DNA from: Opitutales bacterium
GTDB taxonomy: Bacteria > Verrucomicrobiota > Verrucomicrobiia > Opitutales > Oceanipulchritudinaceae
NCBI GenBank assembly: GCA_007134215.1
Contig: SLLG01000056.1
Coordinates: forward strand, 1 to 64,000
DNA: 64,000 nucleotides
Direction of reading: 5' to 3'
In this document: positions 34,587 through 42,326 of the stretch, in pieces
How positions within the stretch are numbered: position 1 is the first letter of the stretch
Layout: each line of letters begins with the position of its first letter
Made by a program: the position numbers and the translations under genes
The notes under the pieces: model-generated
Told to the model about the DNA's origin: nothing
Database searches by the model: none
The model's input: the letters and a program-made list of their open reading frames with translations, nothing else

Positions 34587-36854
34587 TCAGGATTTGACGG
34601 AAGTCTCTTCCTTGGTCTCGCCCCCCTGCGGTTCGCCGCCGTCCGCGACAATCTGCTCGGCGTCGTCCCCGGCAAAATAGTACTGCGAGTACGACTTGTC
34701 GTAGTAGTGCGAGTAGTAGTAGCCGGCAAAGCGGGTGTTGATGTTGTTCAGAACCGCCCCGAAGATCGGGATGTTGGACTCGCGCAGGCGGCGGATATTG
34801 AGGTTCGCCGTCTTCCGCTTGACCATGTTGAAGCGCACCACATACAGCACGCCATCGGCGAGCGGAAGCACGTTGAGCGCGTCGCTCACCGGAGCGAGCG
34901 GCGGCGAGTCGATGATCACTTTGTCATAGCGGAGGCGAAGCTCGTGAATTAGATTGGCAAAGCGCTCGCTGCTGAGCATCTGCGTCGGGCTTTTGCTGCG
35001 TCCGCCGGACGGAAGAATGTCCAAATTCGGGAGGTAATCCTTGATGATCACTTCCTCCAGCGTCTTGTCGCCGGTGAGGACATGGAGCGAACCCTGTTTC
35101 GCGTCCAGATCGAGGGACTTGGCGATGTTGGGCATGCGCAAGTCGGAATCAACGATGATCGTGCGCTCGCCATGGTTGGCGAATGTAATGGCCAAGTTAG
35201 TTGAAACAAAGGACTTACCCTCACTCGGAACCGTGCTGGTGGTGAGGATGACCTTGGCGTTCCGGCTCTCCTCATTGAGCTTGAGCGTGGAGACGATGGC
35301 GCGGAACGATTCGACAGTGTGCTTGTCCTGATTGTCGGCGACGATCCGCGCCTTCTCTGTCACATCCACCCGGCTGATCCGCGGCACGATCCCGATAAGC
35401 GGGAGGCCGATGGTTGATTCGATGTCGAAAGCCGTCTTGATCTTGTCGTCGAGAATCGCAAGGGCGAAGACAAGCCCGAGGCCCAGCCCGAAACCGGCAA
35501 CCAAACCGATGGCGAGATTGAGGGAAATATTCGGGCGGTAGGGACGCGCCGGGACGAGCGCCTCGTCCACGATCCGGGCAGTCTGCCCTTCGAGGGAGCC
35601 CTTCACCGTCGCCTGCTGGAGGCGGGAGTAGTAGTGGTCGTAAAGCTGCTTGCTGATGCCGAGATCGCGGAGAAGCGCATTGTACTCCGGGCGCAGGCGG
35701 TCAAGCTCAATAACTTCGCGCTCCTTCTCGGCGAGGCGCTCGCGGGAGTTTTCGAAGTTGGTGCGGGAGCGCTCATAGTCATTGCGGAAGCTGCGCGCGG
35801 CCTCACTGACGGCGGCGGTGAGTTCGTCCTGCGTGCGCTCCAGCGCTTCGCGGGCCGCGATCATGCGGGGATGCTTGTCGCGGAAACGCTTGCTCAGCGT
35901 CGCGACATCGATGCGAAGTGTGCGCATGCGTGTGAGCAACTCGGGGACCTGTGCGGTGCCGGCAATCGTCTTCAACTCATAGAGCGGGCGGCCTTCGTCC
36001 ATCGCGCGCTCGATCTGCAGCCATGCGGTGCGCGCCATGTCGTAGTTGCGACGGTCTTCCTGGAGCCGCGTGTTCAGGGCGATGAGTTGCTGGTTGTCGA
36101 TGTCCTGGTGCGCGTCGAAGGAGGTCGTGCCGTATTTGTCTTTGAAGTCGGCGAGGCGACGCTCCATGTCCTTGATCTTCACCAGTTCCTGGTCGGCCTG
36201 CTGGCGCAATTGGTCGACCGCGCGGCGGGAACCGTCGATCTGCTCGCGCAGAGAGTGCTCTAGGTAAGCCTCGGCGAAATAGTTGGCAACGGCCGCCGCC
36301 ACTTCCGGATTTGGGTGCGAGTAACCGATATTCACCATGAGGGACAGGCGCCGGGGCGAGATCGTCCGGTTGGAGAAGAGGATTTCCTCCGGGCTGCGCA
36401 TGCCGCGCAGAGAAACATCCAGACCTTCTTCGTAGGGAGCCATGAAACGGCGGAGTTCGTTGCCTTGCAGCCGCTTCCGCACCTCGCGCACCATGCTGAA
36501 ACTCTCCAGCACCTGCACCTGCGTGTTGAAGTCCTCCACGTTGTGGATCTTCTGATTGACGATGTCCTCAAACTGGACGGTGCGGTCTTTGTCGCGCAAC
36601 AGTTCGACCGACGCCACCGCACGGTACTGCTCCGGCGCGTTGAAGGTGTATAGCGCGACGCCGAGGAAGACGACGAAGACCGTGACGACGAGCCACCAAA
36701 TCCGTTCGCGGAGGATGACGAGGTAGTCTTTGAGTCCGCGCGAGGGCTGAACCGCGGCCTCGGCGTAACTGCCGTAGCCTTCGCCGTAGTAGTAGCCGCC
36801 GTAATAGCCGCCGCCGTAGCTTCCGTCGTTTCCGGGAGGAGGGGTCTTGTTCAT
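34587..36854 (-). CDS. polysaccharide co-polymerase / bacterial tyrosine autokinase (Wzc-like)
   Basis: 755 aa inner-membrane protein controlling exopolysaccharide polymerisation and export. Order: a cytoplasmic N-tail rich in Gly and Tyr (about 11-30), a membrane helix at about 52-72, a Wzz domain, a long periplasmic coiled coil (about 200-420) with the GNVR-like segment, a second helix at about 450, then the BY-kinase domain. Kinase motifs: Walker A VPSEGKSFVSTNLA, A' TIIVDSDLRMP, and B VIIDSPPLAPVSDA. The C-terminus carries the tyrosine cluster YYYSHYYDKSYSQYYF that BY-kinases phosphorylate. The N-terminal Tyr-Gly tail is unusual. Last gene of its operon. Confidence 0.93.
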   Translation of the reverse strand: MNKTPPPGNDGSYGGGYYGGYYYGEGYGSYAEAAVQPSRGLKDYLVILRERIWWLVVTVFVVFLGVALYTFNAPEQYRAVASVELLRDKDRTVQFEDIVNQKIHNVEDFNTQVQVLESFSMVREVRKRLQGNELRRFMAPYEEGLDVSLRGMRSPEEILFSNRTISPRRLSLMVNIGYSHPNPEVAAAVANYFAEAYLEHSLREQIDGSRRAVDQLRQQADQELVKIKDMERRLADFKDKYGTTSFDAHQDIDNQQLIALNTRLQEDRRNYDMARTAWLQIERAMDEGRPLYELKTIAGTAQVPELLTRMRTLRIDVATLSKRFRDKHPRMIAAREALERTQDELTAAVSEAARSFRNDYERSRTNFENSRERLAEKEREVIELDRLRPEYNALLRDLGISKQLYDHYYSRLQQATVKGSLEGQTARIVDEALVPARPYRPNISLNLAIGLVAGFGLGLGLVFALAILDDKIKTAFDIESTIGLPLIGIVPRISRVDVTEKARIVADNQDKHTVESFRAIVSTLKLNEESRNAKVILTTSTVPSEGKSFVSTNLAITFANHGERTIIVDSDLRMPNIAKSLDLDAKQGSLHVLTGDKTLEEVIIKDYLPNLDILPSGGRSKSPTQMLSSERFANLIHELRLRYDKVIIDSPPLAPVSDALNVLPLADGVLYVVRFNMVKRKTANLNIRRLRESNIPIFGAVLNNINTRFAGYYYSHYYDKSYSQYYFAGDDAEQIVADGGEPQGGETKEETSVKS

Positions 36855-36909
36855 TGCTAAATATGCGTTGTGTCAGATTATCAGAGTTGTCGGGCGAAAC
36901 CGCCGCGGC

Positions 36910-37506
36910 TCACCACATGCGCCGCGGCACGAAGATCAAATCGTTTTCCTGCAGCGGCATGTCCGTCGCGGAGATATCGTCGGCATTGACCGTGATCACC
37001 TCTTCCTGCCCGTCCGTGCCGATGCGCGTGATGCGGACGCGGCGCTTGTCGGCCAGATCATTACTGCGGAAACCACCCGCTGCGGCAATCGCCTGGAGGA
37101 GTGAAAGGGGCTGCTCCGACGGGAGAAAAACCTGCCCTTGCGCGTTCACCTGCCCCATGACCGTGACGGTTCGGGCGGCCGAAGTCAGAACAACCAAATC
37201 GATATGCGGCTCCACATAGTAGTCGCGGTTGTAGGGCTCATAGACAAAGCGCCGGGCCTCCTCCACCGTCAGGCCAGCCAAGGTCACTTGGTCCAGATAC
37301 GGCAGGGACACGGTCCCGCTGGACGAAACCCGCACCTCCGTGGAGAACTGCTGATCATCCGCCACGTAAAGAGTGACACGGACGACGTCGAGGGGCCGGA
37401 TCGTATAACTCCCCGAGGCATAGGTCATATTCTGACCCGCGACAGTGCCGATCGGGGCGAGGAGGGGAAAGAGAAGGAAAATCAGGAAACGGTGTGCTGT
37501 ATGCAT
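36910..37506 (-). CDS. polysaccharide export protein (Wza-like, SLBB domain)
   Basis: 198 aa from the ATG at 37506, with a signal peptide (1 to about 25). A Poly_export domain (about 32-105, YTIRPLDVVRVTLYVADDQQFSTEVRVSSSGTVSLPYL) is followed by one SLBB domain (about 115-180, VTVMGQVNAQGQVFLPSEQPLSLLQAIAAAGGF). It lacks the C-terminal barrel helix of E. coli Wza, so it is the short periplasmic/outer-membrane-lining type. It lies between the outer-membrane protein and the autokinase. Confidence 0.92.
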   Translation of the reverse strand: MHTAHRFLIFLLFPLLAPIGTVAGQNMTYASGSYTIRPLDVVRVTLYVADDQQFSTEVRVSSSGTVSLPYLDQVTLAGLTVEEARRFVYEPYNRDYYVEPHIDLVVLTSAARTVTVMGQVNAQGQVFLPSEQPLSLLQAIAAAGGFRSNDLADKRRVRITRIGTDGQEEVITVNADDISATDMPLQENDLIFVPRRMW

Positions 37507-37549
37507 GGCGATTGAAAGAAACGAAGAATTGAAGATGCGGAGAAAGGAA

Positions 37550-37582
37550 GGGGAGGTCAACACCGTAGTGCCTGACCTCCCC
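37550..37582 (-). promoter_or_regulatory. intercistronic hairpin in the exopolysaccharide operon
   Basis: A perfect 10-bp inverted repeat (GGGGAGGTCA / TGACCTCCCC) with a 13-base loop lies 30 bp after the stop of the outer-membrane protein gene and 44 bp before the SLBB gene. On the minus strand it is followed by TTCCTTTC, so it could be a partial terminator or an mRNA-processing hairpin that lowers expression of the last two genes. Confidence 0.6.
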
Positions 37583-37612
37583 CGGAAATTCTGCAAAGGA
37601 TCGAAGAAGACC

Positions 37613-38809
37613 TTAGTAACGGAGAGACGCCGAAACCGAGAGAATGTTCACCCGATAATCCGAACCAGCGTCCACCCGGTCGTTGTCGTCCACGCGCTGG
37701 TGGGTCAGCGAAGCGGAAAAGCGGACGTACTCGTTGGGATTGTAAACGAGCCCGGCACGCAGGAAGTAGCTGTCGTCGCGGCGGTCGATGCCCGAGTAGT
37801 CCGAGCGGTTGTAGCCGATCATCGTGTTGGCCGACCACATGGGCTGGAGCTGGAAGCGGCTGCCGAAGGAGATCTGTGCGCGGGAAAAATTACGCCCGCC
37901 GACCACACTATTGAGGTAATCGCGCTCGACCCGGAGGGTGTGCGACGAATTGACGGCGTTGTAAGTCAGGCCGACGTCGTAGGTCATGGAGTCGAGGGTC
38001 CTGCTGGGAACCGTCATGGGACCGAAAATCGTCTGAACTTGACGCTCCAAAAACTTCCGCTGCGTCCAACCGACCTTCACATCACCGACCCACATGGGGG
38101 AGCCCATCTGGCCGACAGCCCCGACATAGACGGAGTTGTCGCGGTAGTCTTGGTTGATCCCCTGCACAAACGGATTGAGGACATCAACCCGGCGGTAGAC
38201 ATAACCCACTTGCGCGTCGAGGCCCGGGCTGATCTGGTAGTAGCCGGAAACGGGGATCGAGTAGCTCTCGTGGCCGGAGGCGTTGTTCTGCTTGTACTCG
38301 CGGCGGTCGTAGTTGAACCCGAGCCCCATCGATGTGAGGTTGGTGAACATGTAGCGACCGTTCACGCCGAGAGCCGTCTCTTCGCGTTCGAGGAGACGGG
38401 CTTGGAGATTCGCATCCATATCGTTGGTCGCGCGCTCGTCGTAGCGGGCGTGGAAATTGATGCGGTATACCGACTCGTCGAGGCTGGCGTTGAAGAGGAG
38501 GTGGAGGAACTCGTCATTCAGGTCGGATTCGTCGGCCCAGCGGACAACCTCAGCCGAAGCAAAGAAGCTCGCCTGGGCAAGACCGCTGCCGAACTGAAGC
38601 TCGACGCCCGGCTCGAAGCGGAACCGGAAATCGTCGACACGGCCCGTGCGGTCGCGGAATACGTTGTCCTCGTAGCGGATCTCGGCAACGCCGGTGAGAA
38701 ACAGCGCGGCGTTGTCTCCGATGGCGACCATGGGAGCAGCGGACGCGGCCACCGGGAGGAAGCAAGCTCCGAGGAGCGGAAATGACATTAGTTTGGTTGG
38801 CGACTTCAT
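37613..38809 (-). CDS. outer-membrane beta-barrel protein of the exopolysaccharide operon
   Basis: 398 aa from the ATG at 38809, with a signal peptide (1 to about 25). The rest is a run of amphipathic beta strands (IRYEDNVFRD, VYRINFHARYDERATND, YVRFSASLTHQRVDDNDRVDAGSDYRVNILSVSASLRY) ending in an aromatic C-terminal residue. This is typical of a large outer-membrane barrel. Related proteins (EpsX or DUF560-like) sit beside wza/wzc genes and are thought to help pass the polymer. First gene of the operon. Confidence 0.8.
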   Translation of the reverse strand: MKSPTKLMSFPLLGACFLPVAASAAPMVAIGDNAALFLTGVAEIRYEDNVFRDRTGRVDDFRFRFEPGVELQFGSGLAQASFFASAEVVRWADESDLNDEFLHLLFNASLDESVYRINFHARYDERATNDMDANLQARLLEREETALGVNGRYMFTNLTSMGLGFNYDRREYKQNNASGHESYSIPVSGYYQISPGLDAQVGYVYRRVDVLNPFVQGINQDYRDNSVYVGAVGQMGSPMWVGDVKVGWTQRKFLERQVQTIFGPMTVPSRTLDSMTYDVGLTYNAVNSSHTLRVERDYLNSVVGGRNFSRAQISFGSRFQLQPMWSANTMIGYNRSDYSGIDRRDDSYFLRAGLVYNPNEYVRFSASLTHQRVDDNDRVDAGSDYRVNILSVSASLRY

Positions 38810-39092
38810 GATTGTGTTTGGAGTGTATTTGATCGAATGCGCGTTGGTTAAGAAACGTCCGCACAATGGAAAAGTTTGTGCGATAGGCTAGAAAAAAACG
38901 GTCAAACCGAAGGAGCAACCTTTTTTTCCAGTTTTCGGGGGGAGAGCATTGGCGTCCTTGCCCCGAACGGTCAAGCCCGTTATCCGTGTTTTCCCGCCGG
39001 TTTTTGTTCAATAAGGCGTTTTTTGCCTTTGGTGCCGCGAATGCGCGCTGCGGACTTGCTCCCGCCGAGACCATGGCTCAACGTGACCCGAT

Positions 39093-39701
39093 ATGTTCGG
39101 AAACCCAAGAATGGCTGAAGACGAAGAAGGCAAGAAGCAGGACAAAACTCCGCCGCTGAGCGAGCTGATGCAGCGCAAGTTCCTCGACGAACGGAAGATT
39201 TTCTTCTGGGGCGAGGTCTCGGACAAAAGCGCCCGCACCGCCACAGAGCAGCTCCTTTACCTCGAATACATGGATCCCGGCAAGGAGATCACGATGTATC
39301 TCAACTCCCCCGGCGGCTCGATCACGGCGGGCATGGCCGTCTACGACACCATGAAGCTCGTCACGAGCGATATCCGGGTGGTCGTTGTCGGGCTCGCCGC
39401 GAGCATGGGCTCGGTTTTTCTCTGCGGCGGCGCCAAGGGCAAGCGCCTCCTCTACCCCCACTCGCGCGTGCTCATCCACCAGCCGCTTATCATGGGGACG
39501 ATGCGCGGGGCCGCCGTCGACATCCACATCCAGGCACAGGAGATGGAAAAACTGCGCGAGGAGATGAACCATATCCTCGCCGAGTCTTCCGGGCAGCCCC
39601 TCGACCGCATCCGCAAGGACACAGACCGCGACTTCTACCTGAACGCGCACGAAGCGATCAAATACGGCCTCGCCGACGCCGTCGTCGAAAAAGTGGTCTG
39701 A
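39093..39701 (+). CDS. clpP: ATP-dependent Clp protease proteolytic subunit
   Basis: 202 aa serine peptidase that forms a tetradecamer with ClpX or ClpA. The catalytic Ser is in LAASMGS (S104), the His in VLIHQPL (H129), and the Asp in KDTDRDFYL. The hydrophobic N-terminal axial segment is replaced by a charged Lys/Glu-rich stretch before residue 20. A start at 39111 (MAEDEEG) is also possible. No clpX follows; the next gene is convergent. Confidence 0.95.
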   Translation: MFGNPRMAEDEEGKKQDKTPPLSELMQRKFLDERKIFFWGEVSDKSARTATEQLLYLEYMDPGKEITMYLNSPGGSITAGMAVYDTMKLVTSDIRVVVVGLAASMGSVFLCGGAKGKRLLYPHSRVLIHQPLIMGTMRGAAVDIHIQAQEMEKLREEMNHILAESSGQPLDRIRKDTDRDFYLNAHEAIKYGLADAVVEKVV

Positions 39702-39731
39702 GCCGGGCGGGCGGCGCCTCCGGCACCGCAG

Positions 39732-41519
39732 TCAACCCCCGTCTTCTTCCTCTGCTGAAACGGCCTCCTCGGCGCGGATGATGGCGAGCTGGCGGTCGCG
39801 CCACTCCATGCTTCGCTCGGAATCTCCTGCGCTCGCGGCGGCGCGCGACGCCTCGCCGAGGATCGCGCGGGCAAACCCTTCGTCGTGCGCGGCGCTTTCG
39901 AGCACGCGCTGGTACAACGTCACGGCCTCGGCAGACATGCGCTCGCGCGCGCACGCCTCGGCAAGAGCGGCGAAAAGGCCCCAGTCCGTCGGGCGCTCCG
40001 GTGCCGCGCCGCTCTCCACCACGCGGCGCAGGACGGCCTGCCGCTCGTCGCGCTCCTCGTGGGCGGAAAGCATCTCCACCAAATACAGTGCCAAGCCCGG
40101 ATGCGCCTGCTCCGCAAACGCGCCGCGGATACCCTCGCGCGCCTCCTCCTCGCGGCCGTCGCGGCGGAGCCGGTTGGTCGCGCGGATAAGGATGTAGGCG
40201 TCGTGCCCGTCCCAGCCGTTCTCCCGGATGCGCTCGATTTGCGCCTCCAGCGGCACGGCAAAGGGACGGTAGAGCGGATCACCCAAAGTCACATTCTGCC
40301 AACTGAGGACGGGCAACGCAAAATACGCGGCGTCGCCCCATGTCCACCCGTCCAGAAGCGCCCCGGTGAGGGCGTCGAGATGATGCGAAAACATGAGGTA
40401 GGGCTCGTAGACGTTGCCCACCGTTGCGGCGGCCCCGCGCCGTACAAAAGGCGCCGCCCAGCCCTTTTCCGCATCCCGCAGGGACCGCGCGGAAAAACTG
40501 TGGATGTGCGCCGCCACCGCGCCCGCCGCGAACTTGAAGTCCTCCAACAGGAAGACCCCGTCGACATCGTTCGCGTACCAACCGAGGTAAAACGCCGGGG
40601 CATCGAACCGCGCGCGGCGGTCGAAGATTTCGCGGCGGGTGTCGACCGTCGTGTCAAAGCCCGCCATTTCGATGATGCGCCGCGCGCCGCGCAACCAGTC
40701 GTTGCCCATGCGGTAGCCGCCCTCCTCGCGCCCGTCCTCGTCAAAATAGGCCCGCCCGCGGAGGCCGAGCCGCTCGCCCTCCAACGCCTGATCGACGAGC
40801 CGCTTTGCGTCCGCCGGCGTGGGCCCGTCGAGCCGGGCCACGCGAATAACCTCCGAAGCCAGCACACCCGGTTCAATCTGCCGGAACACCGGATTGCCCA
40901 CCATGCCGGTGACCGGCACCGGACCCATCGCGAGCGTCGCCAGCTCCGAATCCACCGAAGCGTTGTTCGCTGCCAGCCGCCCCTGGAAAAACTCCGGCCG
41001 GGCGAAATTCGGACGCGTCCGCGCATGCCGCCGCACAAAACGCTCCACTTCTTCGGACTCCTCCAAATCGTTCACGCGCGCTATGCGCAGCGGCACACCG
41101 TAGCAGAGCACTATGTAGCGCACATGGTTGTAGACGACCGAGTATCCGCGGCGTTCCGATCCGTCCGCCGGCGCGCGCTCCAGTACAACGTCCATGAACC
41201 CGCCTTCGTCGAGAGCCTCCACCAGCGGGTTGAGCACGCGCCGGTTGAAGGCCGCGCGCGAAATCGTCTCGCGGTCGGGCATGTCGAGGAGAATGATCCG
41301 CTCCGGATCGATCCCCCGGCGCTCCGCATAGTAGCGCGCGACCGCATCCGAACCCTCGACCGCGCGGTTCGCCACAATGACGACCTCACCGGCCAGCGGA
41401 TGCCGCTCCACGCCCGCCGCACAGGCCACCGCGAAAAACAATAGCGCACAGAGCGCGGCAAACACGCGTGCCCGCCCCCGGCAGAGAAATCCGCCCGCCG
41501 CGACGGGATCACTCCTCAT
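39732..41519 (-). CDS. TIGR03790-type exported protein
   Basis: 595 aa from the ATG at 41519, which overlaps the end of infC by 11 bp. A signal peptide is at about 10-35. The first domain matches the TIGR03790 family: VVIVANRAVEGSDAVARYYAERRGIDPERIILLDMPDRETISR, then YIVLCYGVPLRI and WYANDVDGVFLLEDFKFAAGAVAAHIHSFSA. The last ~170 aa are helical and TPR-like. The family is common in Verrucomicrobia and other polymer-degrading bacteria; its function is unknown. The coupling to infC is odd. Confidence 0.8.
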   Translation of the reverse strand: MRSDPVAAGGFLCRGRARVFAALCALLFFAVACAAGVERHPLAGEVVIVANRAVEGSDAVARYYAERRGIDPERIILLDMPDRETISRAAFNRRVLNPLVEALDEGGFMDVVLERAPADGSERRGYSVVYNHVRYIVLCYGVPLRIARVNDLEESEEVERFVRRHARTRPNFARPEFFQGRLAANNASVDSELATLAMGPVPVTGMVGNPVFRQIEPGVLASEVIRVARLDGPTPADAKRLVDQALEGERLGLRGRAYFDEDGREEGGYRMGNDWLRGARRIIEMAGFDTTVDTRREIFDRRARFDAPAFYLGWYANDVDGVFLLEDFKFAAGAVAAHIHSFSARSLRDAEKGWAAPFVRRGAAATVGNVYEPYLMFSHHLDALTGALLDGWTWGDAAYFALPVLSWQNVTLGDPLYRPFAVPLEAQIERIRENGWDGHDAYILIRATNRLRRDGREEEAREGIRGAFAEQAHPGLALYLVEMLSAHEERDERQAVLRRVVESGAAPERPTDWGLFAALAEACARERMSAEAVTLYQRVLESAAHDEGFARAILGEASRAAASAGDSERSMEWRDRQLAIIRAEEAVSAEEEDGG

Positions 41520-42153
41520 CATCCTCATCGTCGTCGTCATCATCGGCCCCGCCGACGTTGACGTGCTCGTTGTATTTGAGGGTCCGCTTGTTCGCCGAGT
41601 GCGGCGACATGATGAGATTGACGTGCCGGCCGCTCAGCTTCGGATCCGCATCCGACGAACCGACGTGGGTGAGGTCGTTCGCCGCGCGCTTGAGCATCTC
41701 CACTCCCAGCTCCTTGTGCTCGTTCTCGCGGCCACGGAACATGAGGGAGAGTTTCAGCTTGTTGCCCTTGTAGAGAAACTCCTCCGCGCGCCGCAGCTTC
41801 GTCATGTAATCATGCTCTTCGATGCGCACCCGGAACTTCACTTCCTTGATCTTCGAGGAGGACGCCGCCTTCGCCTTGTTCTCCTTCTGCCGCTTCGACT
41901 GTTCGTACATGTACTTGCCGAAGTCGAGGATGCGGCACACCGGCGGGCGCGCATTGGCTGCGATTTCAACGAGATCGAGACCCATCTTCTTCGCCGCCGA
42001 CAGCGCGTCGTCGCGGCTCACCACTCCGATCTGGTTGCCGTCGTGGCCGATAAGGCGCACCTCGCGGGCACGTATGCGTTCGTTCTTGCGAACCTGAAAC
42101 TGGGGGGAGCGATGATAGCGGCCGCGGCCGCGGGAACCTGGATAATTCGCCAT
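41509..42153 (-). CDS. infC: translation initiation factor IF-3
   Basis: 214 aa from the ATG at 42153. The N-domain (about 20-90: NERIRAREVRLIGHDGNQIGVV, then ARPPVCRILDFGKYMYEQSKRQKE, the conserved linker) and the C-domain (about 95-190: KEVKFRVRIEEHDYMTKLRRAEEFLYKGNKLKLSLMFRGREN) are both complete. It ends in a run of 11 acidic residues (204-214), not normal for IF-3. rpmI and rplT do not follow; a TIGR03790 gene does. Confidence 0.95.
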   Translation of the reverse strand: MANYPGSRGRGRYHRSPQFQVRKNERIRAREVRLIGHDGNQIGVVSRDDALSAAKKMGLDLVEIAANARPPVCRILDFGKYMYEQSKRQKENKAKAASSSKIKEVKFRVRIEEHDYMTKLRRAEEFLYKGNKLKLSLMFRGRENEHKELGVEMLKRAANDLTHVGSSDADPKLSGRHVNLIMSPHSANKRTLKYNEHVNVGGADDDDDDEDDEE

Positions 42154-42326
42154 GCGGTAGTTGGTGATTCTTTCTCGTATTCGGATTTTCGGATAAGCAC
42201 TGATGCCGCCGCAGAGAAACAAGGCAGCGACAATTTAAAGAGTGAGAATGCCGTCCCGCTCCCGCAGGGCAACCCAAATCGTCAGTCCCGGAACCCGCGG
42301 AATCCCAACCGGAAAAACCCGCCGCT

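Noticed and set aside
38870-38930. A-rich and T-rich patches upstream of the exopolysaccharide operon as a terminator or promoter
   Set aside because: No stem precedes the T run and the TTGACC box has no -10 box at usable spacing.
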